A stretch of 64,000 nucleotides of DNA, taken from Subtercola sp. Lineage in GTDB: Bacteria; Actinomycetota; Actinomycetes; Actinomycetales; Microbacteriaceae. A program made the translations under genes and the position numbers. The stretch's first letter is position 1, and each line of letters starts with the position of its first letter. Below are positions 27,884-37,901 of the stretch, one piece after another. The stretch covers positions 20,790 through 84,789 of the forward strand of contig JAODBB010000217.1 in assembly GCA_025463745.1 (NCBI GenBank). Direction: 5' to 3'. The notes beneath the pieces are model-generated. The model saw nothing but the letters and a program-made list of their open reading frames with translations. It ran no database searches and was not told the DNA's origin.

Positions 27884-29415
27884 ACTGCCGAGCGCCTTTC
27901 ATGGGTTGCGGAGAACATCACTGTCTCTGCGGTCGCTTCAGAGCGAGGGATGTCGGCGGTCATGTGGCCCTCTCGCATCACCAGGATGCGATCGGCCATG
28001 CCCAGCACTTCGGGCAGCTCGGATGAAATCATGATGATGGCAAGACCTTCTCCCGCGAGTTTCGATAAGAGGGCGTGCACGTCGGCCTTGGTGCCGACAT
28101 CGATACCTCTGGTCGGTTCGTCGACGATCAGCAGCGTCGGGTTGGTGGCAAGCCACTTCGCCAGCACGACCTTCTGCTGATTGCCGCCCGATAGGGTGGC
28201 CGTGCTCGTGTCGAGAGCGTTCGCCTTCACGCTGAGGCGTGCGAGCCAATCGGCGGCGGACCGGTTTTCTGACCGATTTGTGATGAAGCCGAATCGGGCC
28301 AGGCTCGACTTGATGGCCAGGGTGCTGTTTCTCGCCAGACCGAACGGAAGTACGATGCCTTGCTGCCGGCGGTCTTCGGGCACCAAGGCGATACCCAGCT
28401 GCATCGCCGCAACCGTATTCAGACGCGGAACGACTCGGCCTTCGAGCGTGACCGTGCCGCTTTCGTAACTGTCTATTCCGAAGATCGCGCGCGCTACTTC
28501 GCTCCGCCCCGCGCCGACCAGGCCCGCGAGACCGACGATCTCCCCGGCTCTGACCTCGAACGAAATGTCATGGAACTGACCGGTCGAGGTGAGCTTCTCG
28601 ACCTTCAGAACGACATCGCCGATCGGCACTGTCTGCTTGGGATAGAGGGAGTCGACGTCTCGGCCCACCATTTTGCGAACGATGCCTGCCACCGTTGTGG
28701 CCTCGATGCGATCGGTCGAGATGTATGCGCCGTCGCGCATCACCGTGATGGTGTCGCACAGGTCGTAGACCTCGTCGAAGCGATGCGAAATGAAGAGGAT
28801 GGCGCGCCCCTCGTCGCGAAGGCTTCGGGCGACGGCGAACAGCCGGCTCGCTTCGACCTCGCTCAGGGCGGCGGTGGGTTCATCCATGATCAGAATCCGG
28901 GCCTCGAGCGAGATCGCCTTTGCGATCTCGATGATCTGCTGATCGGCGATCGAAAGACCTTCGGCGGGCCTGTCGGGATCGATGTCGACTCCGAGGCGCT
29001 GAAAGAGACGACGAACATGGCCACGCATCGCCGCACGGTCGATTCGGCCGAAAGACTTCAGCAGGTGACGGCCCATGAAGATGTTCTCGGTCACCGACAA
29101 ATCGGGAAAGAGCGTGGGCTCTTGATAGATGACCGCGATGCCGGACTGCTTCGAGTCTGCTGTAGAGCGAAAGTGCACCGTCTCGCCCCCGAGCACGAAC
29201 TCACCGGAGTCGCGTTGGTACAGGCCCGCGATGATCTTCACGATCGTCGACTTGCCCGCCCCGTTCTCACCCATCAGTGCGTGAATAGAACCCGCTCGCA
29301 GAACGAGTTCACCGTCGCGAAGGGCTTGCACCGGGCCGAACGACTTGGAGACACCGCGAAGCTCAAGTACGACGTCGCCGGCCTCGGCGCGCATTGAGGC
29401 AGTACTCATGACCAT
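27880..29415 (-). CDS. Sugar ABC transporter ATP-binding protein (two ABC domains)
   Basis: GENGAGKST Walker A; LSGGNQQKVVLAKWLA; LLIVDEPTRGIDVGTKADV. Confidence 0.92.
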   Translation of the reverse strand: MVMSTASMRAEAGDVVLELRGVSKSFGPVQALRDGELVLRAGSIHALMGENGAGKSTIVKIIAGLYQRDSGEFVLGGETVHFRSTADSKQSGIAVIYQEPTLFPDLSVTENIFMGRHLLKSFGRIDRAAMRGHVRRLFQRLGVDIDPDRPAEGLSIADQQIIEIAKAISLEARILIMDEPTAALSEVEASRLFAVARSLRDEGRAILFISHRFDEVYDLCDTITVMRDGAYISTDRIEATTVAGIVRKMVGRDVDSLYPKQTVPIGDVVLKVEKLTSTGQFHDISFEVRAGEIVGLAGLVGAGRSEVARAIFGIDSYESGTVTLEGRVVPRLNTVAAMQLGIALVPEDRRQQGIVLPFGLARNSTLAIKSSLARFGFITNRSENRSAADWLARLSVKANALDTSTATLSGGNQQKVVLAKWLATNPTLLIVDEPTRGIDVGTKADVHALLSKLAGEGLAIIMISSELPEVLGMADRILVMREGHMTADIPRSEATAETVMFSATHERRSAV

Positions 29416-30182
29416 GGTGTTTCTCCTTTCTGACCAAGCGCCACTCGGCGCAGCAACTCGTCGGGCCGGGTATCGATACGCTCGGCGTCACGAGCCGACA
29501 AGTGAACGGGGGCTCCGATGGCAAGTGCTCCGGCAAGAATTCGAGCGGACTTGGCGGCCATGAGAGTGATCTGCGAAACCTCCTCCGCGGTGTGGCCGAG
29601 GGCGAACATGCCGTGATTGACGAGATAGATAACCTTCGGCATCGACCCATGCTCTGCCGTGAAGGCCCGAAGGCGCTCGCGCACGAGGCGGCCGAGCGAC
29701 AGCCCCGGGTCGGTGTACGGAATCAGTAGTTGGTACTGGCCCAGCACCACGATCTGGTCGGGAAACAGGCCACCCGCTACCAGCGCTTGGGCCTGTGACG
29801 AGCACAACAGTGAATTGACGTCGGTCGGGTGCGTGTGCCCCACGAACTTCGCCCCAGCCACGTCGATGCAGACGGCATGCAGGATGGCCTCGACCGAGGG
29901 TCTCTTCGCCGTATCGTCGATTCGCGAAGCCATTAGTACAGACCCGACGGTTTCGTCGTCTGCGCCTTCGTCATCAAGCAGTCTGAGGATGGGGGTCAGC
30001 GAGACGTGCACGTAGTCGCCGAGTTCGGCGCTGACCATCGAGACACCGCTTGCCTTGATGAACATGGTGTTCTCGGGGGCGGCTGCCGAAACGTTCCCCT
30101 CAGCGAGGATCGCCCAATCGTGGGCGGGGTCTCCTAGCTCATGCGAAAGTCGCAGGGCGCTCTCACGTAGCTCGCTCGTCAT
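29406..30182 (-). CDS. Class II aldolase (rhamnulose/fuculose-phosphate aldolase-like)
   Basis: MTSELRESALRLSHELG; GNVSAAAPENTMFIKASGVSM; FVGHTHPTDVNSLL. Confidence 0.88.
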   Translation of the reverse strand: MTSELRESALRLSHELGDPAHDWAILAEGNVSAAAPENTMFIKASGVSMVSAELGDYVHVSLTPILRLLDDEGADDETVGSVLMASRIDDTAKRPSVEAILHAVCIDVAGAKFVGHTHPTDVNSLLCSSQAQALVAGGLFPDQIVVLGQYQLLIPYTDPGLSLGRLVRERLRAFTAEHGSMPKVIYLVNHGMFALGHTAEEVSQITLMAAKSARILAGALAIGAPVHLSARDAERIDTRPDELLRRVALGQKGETPWS

Positions 30183-31690
30183 GCTCGCACACCCTTTCGC
30201 CCTGCCGACGTCCCGTTCGCCCACTCGATTGCAGCTTCCCAGCGCCGTTGCGCCTCAGGCGCAGGCTCGTATTGCTTCGGTGGCGAGGCTGCACGCATCA
30301 GTTCCCGCGCATGTTCGGTATCGCGTATCGTGCCCGCGCTGATCATCTGCACCAGCACATTGCCTGCGCTTGAACCCTCGGCGGGGCCGGCCAGAACAAC
30401 CCGGTCGCAGGCGTCGGCGGTGAGCTGACAGAGGAGCTCGCTGCGTGAGCCGCCGCCCGTCAGGTGAATGACCGACGAACTCTTGCCGCTCAACTTCTCT
30501 GCGGCTTCGATGGCCAGGCGATATGCGAGCGCAAGGCTTTCCAGGATGCAGCGAGCGAACTCACCCGGTGTGGCAGGAACCGCGAAGCCCTCGTCTCTGC
30601 AGTGCTGCACGATACGTTCTACCGTCTGGCCTTGCTCGACGAAATCTGGATGCGACACGTCGATGAGAGCGGCGAACGGCGTGGCCGTGTCGGCTTCTGA
30701 AATCACATCCACGACTGCCAAAGGCTCACTGCGGCTCGCGTTCCATTCACGTACGCACTCTTCGAGAAGCCACAGGCCCGTCAGATTACGCATGAAGAGT
30801 GTGCTGCCGAATGCGCCTTGCTCATTCGTGAATCCGGCCGATCGTGCCTCTGCACTCACAATGGCAGCAGACAGCTCCTGGCCGACCAAAGACCATGATC
30901 CGCTGGAGATATAGGCGAAATCGGGGCGATCGGGCGCCACCGGCAGCGCGAGTACCGCCGAAGCCGTGTCGTGCTCGGCGACCCGTACGACAACGACGGA
31001 TTGCTCGGCTTCGACCTGAGCGGCAGCACGCGGTGTGAGGCGACCCGCGACGCTGCCTGTTTCGAAGACCGGGGGAAGCGCGCCCTTCGGAACTCCTGCA
31101 GCTGTGAGCTGCTCGATCGACCAGTCGCCGGTCGTCGCATCCAGAAGCTCTGTGGTGGAAGCGATGGTGCGCTCTGCCCCGAGCACTCCCGTCAGCCAGA
31201 ACACCCACAGGTCGGGAATCAAGACGATCGAGCGATCTCGCGGGGCCGCGTCACTCGTGTAGAGCTCTGCCAACCGGTTGATGCTGTTGATCGGCATGCC
31301 CAAGATTCCCGTGCGAGAGTATGCAACGCTTTCGGGGATGACGTTCTTCATGAACTCGAAGTAAGACTTCGACGCACTCCGGTAGTGCGAGGAATCGAGC
31401 GCATCACCGTCGGCCGTGCGAACAAAGCTGAAATCCACACCCCAGCTGTCGATGCCGATACTACTGATCTGCAGGCGTCCGTTTTGCTCGGCATGCTTGA
31501 TTGCCGCACGAACTCCCTCGAGCGACCGCCTGAACAACTCATCGAGATTCCAGATCAGAAGCCCGTTTTTACGAATCGGTTCGTTCGAGAACCGGGTGAC
31601 TTCCACGAACGTGAGCTGCCCATCCTCGAGCGACCCATAACTTACTCGGCCGCTCGTGGCGCCAAGGTCTATAGCGATGTGAACCGACAT
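30179..31690 (-). CDS. rhaB: Rhamnulokinase (FGGY family)
   Basis: IAIDLGATSGRVSYGSL...SSIGIDSWGVDFSFV; HLTGGGSRSELLCQLTAD. Confidence 0.92.
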   Translation of the reverse strand: MSVHIAIDLGATSGRVSYGSLEDGQLTFVEVTRFSNEPIRKNGLLIWNLDELFRRSLEGVRAAIKHAEQNGRLQISSIGIDSWGVDFSFVRTADGDALDSSHYRSASKSYFEFMKNVIPESVAYSRTGILGMPINSINRLAELYTSDAAPRDRSIVLIPDLWVFWLTGVLGAERTIASTTELLDATTGDWSIEQLTAAGVPKGALPPVFETGSVAGRLTPRAAAQVEAEQSVVVVRVAEHDTASAVLALPVAPDRPDFAYISSGSWSLVGQELSAAIVSAEARSAGFTNEQGAFGSTLFMRNLTGLWLLEECVREWNASRSEPLAVVDVISEADTATPFAALIDVSHPDFVEQGQTVERIVQHCRDEGFAVPATPGEFARCILESLALAYRLAIEAAEKLSGKSSSVIHLTGGGSRSELLCQLTADACDRVVLAGPAEGSSAGNVLVQMISAGTIRDTEHARELMRAASPPKQYEPAPEAQRRWEAAIEWANGTSAGRKGVRA

Positions 31691-31825
31691 TTGATATTTC
31701 CCAAGAATGTACACAAGACGTCTACCTTGACGACTCGAACCAGCGGCGGAGTGCTGCTACTTAATGTGAAATGTAGCAAGATCTCTCATGCTGTGCAAGC
31801 TGGACATCCGCTGCATTACATGCCG

Positions 31826-31851
31826 TAACACTTTGATAACATGAGCTAACA
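31826..31851 (+). promoter_or_regulatory. Three phased TAACA direct repeats in the divergent promoter
   Basis: taaca at 31826, 31837 and 31847 between rhaB and the DeoR gene. Confidence 0.5.
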
Positions 31852-31888
31852 CTGGTGTACGCGAGTGGGCGCGGACGGGAGCGGAAGC

Positions 31889-32647
31889 ATGACGGTATCA
31901 GGGTCGGTTGCCAACGAAGACCGACGCGAAGAGCTGCGCCGCGAACTGCGCACAGCCGGAGTCATCGACCTGAATGCCTCGGCCGCCAAGTGGAACGTTC
32001 ACCCGATGACCATTCGCCGGGACCTCGACTTTCTCGAGCAAGAAGGAATCGCTCGCCGGGTGCGCGGCGGGGCGATCCACGTGGGTGTCGAAGACTTCCA
32101 GCAGCGCCAAGGGCGCGAACTCGCCGCCAAACGGCGGATAGCGCAGAAGCTGCTCCCCCTGCTACCCCGCAAGACAGCCATCGGCCTCGACGCCTCGACG
32201 ACCGTGTTCCAGTTCGTCCGCTCCATCGCGCGTGCCGAACAGCTCTCAGTCATCACCAACGGTCTCGCGACCTTCGAGTCCCTGCAGAACAAGGCCGGCA
32301 TTCGCTCCTACCTGACCGGCGGTGAATCCGAAGAGGCGAACCACAGCCTGGTCGGCCCGTTGGCGGTTGCGGCGGTGTCGGGATTCCTTCTGACGCGGTG
32401 CTTCGTCTCCACGACGTGTCTTGACCCGATGATGGGAACCAGCGAGGGAACCACTGCCCAGGTCGAAGTGAAGCGCGCCATGGCCGATGCGTCTGAGCAC
32501 GTGGTGCTCGCCGCAGACTCCAGCAAGCTCGGCACGCGCTCACTCGTTCGTGCGCTGCCGATGTCGCGCATCGACGTACTGGTGACCGAACTCGATGTCA
32601 GCGATCCGCGCCTCGACCCGTATCGAAACCTGGTCGAGATTCTCTGA
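31889..32647 (+). CDS. DeoR/GlpR family transcriptional regulator
   Basis: VIDLNASAAKWNVHPMTIRRDLDFLEQEGIARRVRGGA; IGLDASTT. Confidence 0.92.
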   Translation: MTVSGSVANEDRREELRRELRTAGVIDLNASAAKWNVHPMTIRRDLDFLEQEGIARRVRGGAIHVGVEDFQQRQGRELAAKRRIAQKLLPLLPRKTAIGLDASTTVFQFVRSIARAEQLSVITNGLATFESLQNKAGIRSYLTGGESEEANHSLVGPLAVAAVSGFLLTRCFVSTTCLDPMMGTSEGTTAQVEVKRAMADASEHVVLAADSSKLGTRSLVRALPMSRIDVLVTELDVSDPRLDPYRNLVEIL

Positions 32648-32801
32648 GTTCGCAGGAGGGCGCTACCAGCGGTTTCACTCGCTCGCGTAACGCGCACTCA
32701 GGCACAGCCATGCCCAAAACGGCATCTGCTGTTAAGAAACAAATAACGTTAAATCACACAGGACTAGACACGATCTGAATCCGTATCTATGCTATCAATT
32801 G

Positions 32802-32825
32802 TGTTACTAGCAACTCTAAGTAACA
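32802..32825 (+). promoter_or_regulatory. Inverted repeat TGTTACT-N10-AGTAACA, candidate operator
   Basis: Read directly; arms contain the TAACA core seen at 31826-31851. Confidence 0.55.
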
Positions 32826-32854
32826 TCGGTATGTCAGAGACGATTGAGGACCAA

Positions 32855-33682
32855 ATGACCGACGTTCCCCAGGTGAAGCTGAATGATGGATCGACGATTC
32901 CACAGATCGGCCTCGGCATCTATGGCCCGGATGACAACGCTGCAGCAACGGCAGTCGAAACGGCGATCGCACGAGGGTACCGTCTCCTCGACACGGCTGA
33001 GCAGTATCAGAACGAGGTCGGTGTCGGTGAGGGCATCCGGCGATCCGGGGTGAACCGCGACACGCTGTACGTCACCACGAAGCTCGGTAATGAGAGCCAC
33101 GGATACGACGCGACCCTTCGAGGTTTCGACGGCAGTCTGCAGCGACTCGGCCTGGAGTACCTCGACCTGTTCCTGATCCACTGGCCGATGACGAAGCTCG
33201 ATCTGTACCCAGAGAGCTGGCGCGCACTCGAGAAGCTCAGGGCCGACGGTCTGGTGAGATCGATCGGTGTCGCGAACTTTCAGGAGAGTCACCTTTGCCG
33301 GCTCTTCGACGAATCGCAAACGGTGCCCGTCGTGAATCAGATCGAGCTTCACCCGGGCGTTCAGCGCCGGGCGCTACGACAATTCAACGCAGCCCACGGC
33401 ATCGTCACCGAAGCATGGTCTCCTCTCGCGTACGGAAATCTGCTTCAGAACCCCGTGCTGCAGAGCATTGCAGAACAGCACGACAAGAGCGTGGCGCAGG
33501 TTCTGCTGCGCTGGCACCTCGACCTCGGCAACGTGGTCATTCCGAAGACAGTGAATCCCAATCGCATGGCAGAGAACCTCGACGTCTTCGATTTCTCTCT
33601 TCAGCCAGGCGAAGTCGCCCGGATTGAAGAGCTCGAGAACGGGGTGCGTAACGCCTACGACCCCGACCTCATGGACGCGTGA
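32855..33682 (+). CDS. Aldo/keto reductase
   Basis: VKLNDGSTIPQIGLGIYG...GYRLLDTAEQYQNEVGVGEGIRRSGV; YLDLFLIHWP. Confidence 0.92.
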   Translation: MTDVPQVKLNDGSTIPQIGLGIYGPDDNAAATAVETAIARGYRLLDTAEQYQNEVGVGEGIRRSGVNRDTLYVTTKLGNESHGYDATLRGFDGSLQRLGLEYLDLFLIHWPMTKLDLYPESWRALEKLRADGLVRSIGVANFQESHLCRLFDESQTVPVVNQIELHPGVQRRALRQFNAAHGIVTEAWSPLAYGNLLQNPVLQSIAEQHDKSVAQVLLRWHLDLGNVVIPKTVNPNRMAENLDVFDFSLQPGEVARIEELENGVRNAYDPDLMDA

Positions 33683-33807
33683 CGGCCGAACCGGCACACG
33701 TCCTTGCACCCAACGGCAGTATCTGCTGCCGGCATGTGTCAGCCCGAATGGTTCTGTCACTGCACCGTCAAATCACGCATTCGAAAAACTCAACGATGAG
33801 GTACACG

Positions 33808-35004
33808 ATGAACAACGAAAAGCCGACGCCCGGATCTCATTTAACGAAGGGACACCGCTACGGTTCGATAGCCAAAGGTGCGACGTATGTCACGCTGATC
33901 ATGCTGGCACTGAGCGGCTGTTCGATCGGCGGCGGAACTGCCGCGCCTTCGGCTTCGGGCATCGCAGGCTATTACGATCCCATCAACGCGGCGCTGTACG
34001 CTCCCGCAGACGCCCAGGTGATCCAACCGTCGTCGGGGCCGACAGATATCGGTCCGATCACCGGGCAAGAACTGACCCCGCTGTATTCGCAGGCCGAGCC
34101 GGTTCCCGACGGACCGATTGGCGATCCCTCGAAGACGTACACGTTCTGCTTCTCGCAAGGGCTGTCGAACAACCCCTGGTCGACGGCTCAGAAAGAGAGC
34201 TTGATGATCGAGGCCGCACGGCACCCGAACGTCACCATCAAGTACACGGAGACTAACGACCCCAGCCAACAGGTCTCCGATCTCCAGTCATGTGTCAGCC
34301 AGAAAGTGGATGGCGTGCTGGTGTTCCCCGAATCGGTCGGCCCCCTCACACCTGCCGTGAAATCGGTGTGTGACGCCGGGATCTTCATCATCGGCATGGA
34401 ACGCACGGTCGACACCACGTGCCCGAACTCGTGGGTGTACCTCGACTACAAACAGGGCGCCATCGATGTGGCAAAGGCGATCGGCGACAAACTCGGCGGC
34501 AAGGGTACCGTTGTCGAGACCCAGGGAACCATGGGTTCGTCGCCGCAGATCTTGCGCCACGAAGGATTCGCCGGAACGCTCGCGACAGACTATTCCGGCA
34601 TCACGACCTACGAAGCAACGCCGGCCGACTTCGATCGAACGAAGGCGTACCAATCGGCACTGAGCTTCCTGCAGTCTCCTCAGGGCAAGCAGATCGACGC
34701 CTGGTACACCCAGTACAGCGAAATGGCGCTCGGGGTTCGCGCAGCACTGGAACAGACCGGCCGCACAGACATTCCGATCTACACCTGGGGTGACGACAAA
34801 GCCACCTGCGCGGCCATCGAAGACGGATCGGTGCTGGCCTCGGTGCCGGCCACGCCGTTGCACGCCGATCTCGCTCTGCGCATCGCCATCAAAGCGATCG
34901 ATAAGCAGGACTACCCGAAGGCCGTGCTATTGCAGCAGCCGCCGCTGCTGACGAAAGACAACACGGCAGCTTACTGCGCAACGACCTGGGGCTCGGCGAG
35001 CTGA
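33808..35004 (+). CDS. Sugar ABC transporter substrate-binding lipoprotein
   Basis: Lipobox LALSGC; FCFSQGLSNNPWSTAQKESLMIEAARHP; start could also be 33796. Confidence 0.85.
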   Translation: MNNEKPTPGSHLTKGHRYGSIAKGATYVTLIMLALSGCSIGGGTAAPSASGIAGYYDPINAALYAPADAQVIQPSSGPTDIGPITGQELTPLYSQAEPVPDGPIGDPSKTYTFCFSQGLSNNPWSTAQKESLMIEAARHPNVTIKYTETNDPSQQVSDLQSCVSQKVDGVLVFPESVGPLTPAVKSVCDAGIFIIGMERTVDTTCPNSWVYLDYKQGAIDVAKAIGDKLGGKGTVVETQGTMGSSPQILRHEGFAGTLATDYSGITTYEATPADFDRTKAYQSALSFLQSPQGKQIDAWYTQYSEMALGVRAALEQTGRTDIPIYTWGDDKATCAAIEDGSVLASVPATPLHADLALRIAIKAIDKQDYPKAVLLQQPPLLTKDNTAAYCATTWGSAS

Positions 35005-35087
35005 GCGACTCGCACCCAGCACGGCGCTCTTCAGAGCACGCGCTGCCGATCATCCGTCTTGCCCCAGTCGAAGGGAATGACATCACC

Positions 35088-36674
35088 ATGAACGACTTTC
35101 ACATCGAAGTCAGCATGGCCGAGCGACCGAATGATCGCGCAGCGCGGCCGGAGGCGGCGGTAGACCCCTCAGCAGTCTTGGCCTTGCGTAACATATCCAA
35201 GCGCTATCCGGGCGTGCTGGCTCTGTCAGACGTCGACTTCACCCTCTACCCGGGAACCGTGCACGCCATCAGCGGAGAGAACGGTGCCGGGAAGTCGACG
35301 TTGTCGAAGGTGCTTTCGGGCATCATTCAGCCGGATGCCGGGCGGATTTTCGTCGACTCTCAGCCGGTCACTATTCCTACCCCCACCGAGGCTCGCCGAT
35401 TGGGCATCAGCGCCGTTCCACAAGAGCTGTCGCTGGTTCCCGATCTGTCGGTGGCAGAGAACATCGGCGTCATTGCATTGCCGAGCCGCGGCGGGTTCGT
35501 TTCTCGCCGCGCCCTCCGGGCCCAGGCAGAACCCGTGCTGCATTCGCTCGGGCTGAAAATCGACCCGCTGTCGCGTCTGGGTGATCACTCGCCGGGCATT
35601 CAGCAACTCGTGATGATCGGCCGTAGCCTGGTACATCAGGCACGGGTCATCATTCTCGACGAACCGACCGCCGCTTTGACAGAGCCGGAGGTTCGCCACC
35701 TCTTTGAGGTCGTCAAACGCGAACGCGAGACAGGTACTGCCTTTGTGCTGGTCAGTCACCGTTTTCAAGATCTCGCCCGCCTCGCCGACACCGTCACTGT
35801 TCTGCGCGACGGGTGCCACATCATCACCTCGCCGATGGCCGAGCTCACGCACGACGACATGGTTCGCGCGATGGTGGGGCGCACCGTCGAACGGTTCGTT
35901 CACGACGCACAGGTCGCCCCGGGAGCTGATACCGAGGTCAAGGATGGCGGCAGCCGGCCACGCCTCTCCGTTCGGCACCTCAGCAGTGCGGGCAAATTCG
36001 ACAATGTGAGCTTCGACGTGCGTCCCGGTGAGATCGTCGGGCTGGGCGGCCTGCTGGGTGCGGGTCGCACAGAGGTTGCGCGGGCCGTCTTCGGGGTCGA
36101 TGGCTTCACCTCGGGTGAGGTCTTCATCGACGGCGAGAAGGCACGCATTACCAGCCCCCGCAAAGCCATCAAGGCGGGGCTGATGATGGTTCCCGAAGAG
36201 CGCAAGAGCCAGGCCCTGGTACTCAGCATGAGCATTCGCCAGAACCTCACCTCGACCGGCACCCGGCGAATCTCGCGTGGCGGCTGGCTGCGGCCGCGCA
36301 AAGAGCGAGACATCTCGCTCCAACTGATTCAGCAACTCGGTATCAAGGCGACCGGGCCCGAAGTGCTCGTCGGAACCCTGAGCGGCGGCAATCAGCAGAA
36401 GGTCGTCATCGGCCGATGCTTTCTCGACGACTTCTCGGTCTACATCTTCGACGAGCCGACCAGAGGCGTCGACATCAACGCCAAATTCCAGATCTACCGA
36501 CTCATCAACAGCCTGGCGAAAAAGGGAGCGGGCGTTCTCCTCATCTCGTCGGAGTTGCCCGAATTGCTCGCCGTGGCCGACCGCATCCTCGTCATGAGAG
36601 AAGGGCGCCTTGTAGCCGACCTGCCTGCCGATACGGCGACCGAAGAGCAGATCTTGTCTTCTGCAATGGTCTGA
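35088..36674 (+). CDS. Sugar ABC transporter ATP-binding protein (two ABC domains)
   Basis: SGENGAGKST; LSGGNQQKVVIGRCFL; IFDEPTRGVDINAKFQIY. Confidence 0.92.
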   Translation: MNDFHIEVSMAERPNDRAARPEAAVDPSAVLALRNISKRYPGVLALSDVDFTLYPGTVHAISGENGAGKSTLSKVLSGIIQPDAGRIFVDSQPVTIPTPTEARRLGISAVPQELSLVPDLSVAENIGVIALPSRGGFVSRRALRAQAEPVLHSLGLKIDPLSRLGDHSPGIQQLVMIGRSLVHQARVIILDEPTAALTEPEVRHLFEVVKRERETGTAFVLVSHRFQDLARLADTVTVLRDGCHIITSPMAELTHDDMVRAMVGRTVERFVHDAQVAPGADTEVKDGGSRPRLSVRHLSSAGKFDNVSFDVRPGEIVGLGGLLGAGRTEVARAVFGVDGFTSGEVFIDGEKARITSPRKAIKAGLMMVPEERKSQALVLSMSIRQNLTSTGTRRISRGGWLRPRKERDISLQLIQQLGIKATGPEVLVGTLSGGNQQKVVIGRCFLDDFSVYIFDEPTRGVDINAKFQIYRLINSLAKKGAGVLLISSELPELLAVADRILVMREGRLVADLPADTATEEQILSSAMV

Positions 36675-36722
36675 ATCAGCTGCCTGAGTACTGCAATCCA
36701 TGAGCCAAGAAAGCCGAGAGCA

Positions 36723-37808
36723 ATGACGAACTCGCTACAAACCTCCCCCACGCGCGCCGATTCCGCGCCGACTGGGCCTGTGCGGCCCAGACCCTCACAA
36801 GTCGTACAGTCCATCTTCAGAAAGGCGGGTGCGTTACCGGCCCTCTTACTCGTACTGATCGTCGGTACCTCGCTCTCGCCGTTCTTTCTCACCGTCGACA
36901 ACGTGCGCAACGTTCTGTCTCTGGCGTCGATCATCGGGCTGCTGGCCGTCGGACAGGGGTTCGTGATCATCGCAGGTGGAGCAGGGATCGATCTCTCCAT
37001 CGGGGCAACCCTTGCGCTGGCCTCGATCATCGGCGCGAAGTTCGCGCCGTACGGGCCGTGGGCGATCGTCGCGGCGGCACTCGTGACCGGGCTGTTCGTC
37101 GGCGCCATCAATGGTCTCGGGGTCGCGTTCGCACGGCTCCAACCCTTCATCATCACTCTTGGCACGATGACTATCGCCACCGGAGCGGCATACTACATCT
37201 CCGGCTCCAACCCGATCCGCCTGTCGGGTGAGAATGCTCTGCCTCTGCTCACCGACAGCTTCTTCGGAATTCCGACGGCTGTGATCCTCTTCTTCGTTAT
37301 CATCGTGATCGGCCACATCGTGATGTCGAAAACGGTCTTCGGCCGTCAGATCTATGTGACCGGCGGTAACGAAGAAGCGGCGGTGTTCGCGGGCATCCCG
37401 GTGGCCCGGCGGCGGCTGGCCGTCTACATGATCTCCGGCTTCTGCGCGGGGCTCGGCGCGCTGGTGCTGATGGCCCGGCTCGAAACCGCAGACCCGGCCT
37501 ATGGCAGCACGTACGCCTTGGCGTCGATTGCAGCGGTCGTGGTGGGCGGCGCTCCCCTGACGGGTGGCGTCGGCACCATTCGAGGAGTCGCGATCGGTGT
37601 TCTCATTATTCAGTTCATCTCGAACATCCTCGACCTGCTCAATGTGAACAGTTACATCCAGGCGATGATTCAGGGCCTCATTCTGATTGCGGTGGTGGCC
37701 CTCAACAGACAGGGCGGAGACAGTGCCGTCTCGTCACTGAAACGTGCCCTGCCGCTCGTGATCGGCCTCGCGATAGGAGCGCTGTTCGTGTTCGGCATTC
37801 GCTGGTAG
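36723..37808 (+). CDS. Sugar ABC transporter permease
   Basis: GAGIDLSIGATLALASI; RbsC family. Confidence 0.9.
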   Translation: MTNSLQTSPTRADSAPTGPVRPRPSQVVQSIFRKAGALPALLLVLIVGTSLSPFFLTVDNVRNVLSLASIIGLLAVGQGFVIIAGGAGIDLSIGATLALASIIGAKFAPYGPWAIVAAALVTGLFVGAINGLGVAFARLQPFIITLGTMTIATGAAYYISGSNPIRLSGENALPLLTDSFFGIPTAVILFFVIIVIGHIVMSKTVFGRQIYVTGGNEEAAVFAGIPVARRRLAVYMISGFCAGLGALVLMARLETADPAYGSTYALASIAAVVVGGAPLTGGVGTIRGVAIGVLIIQFISNILDLLNVNSYIQAMIQGLILIAVVALNRQGGDSAVSSLKRALPLVIGLAIGALFVFGIRW

Positions 37809-37901
37809 TCGGCCCAACGCCATTCGGCCCTCTATCGAGTGCGCCGAGGGTGAACAGAATCTGTCGGACAGAGATCAACCAAGGAAAATGAAAGGCTAGA
37901 C

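Noticed and set aside
35226-36701. 491-aa minus-strand ORF antisense to the sugar ABC ATPase
   Set aside because: Sense strand has clear ABC motifs; antisense has none
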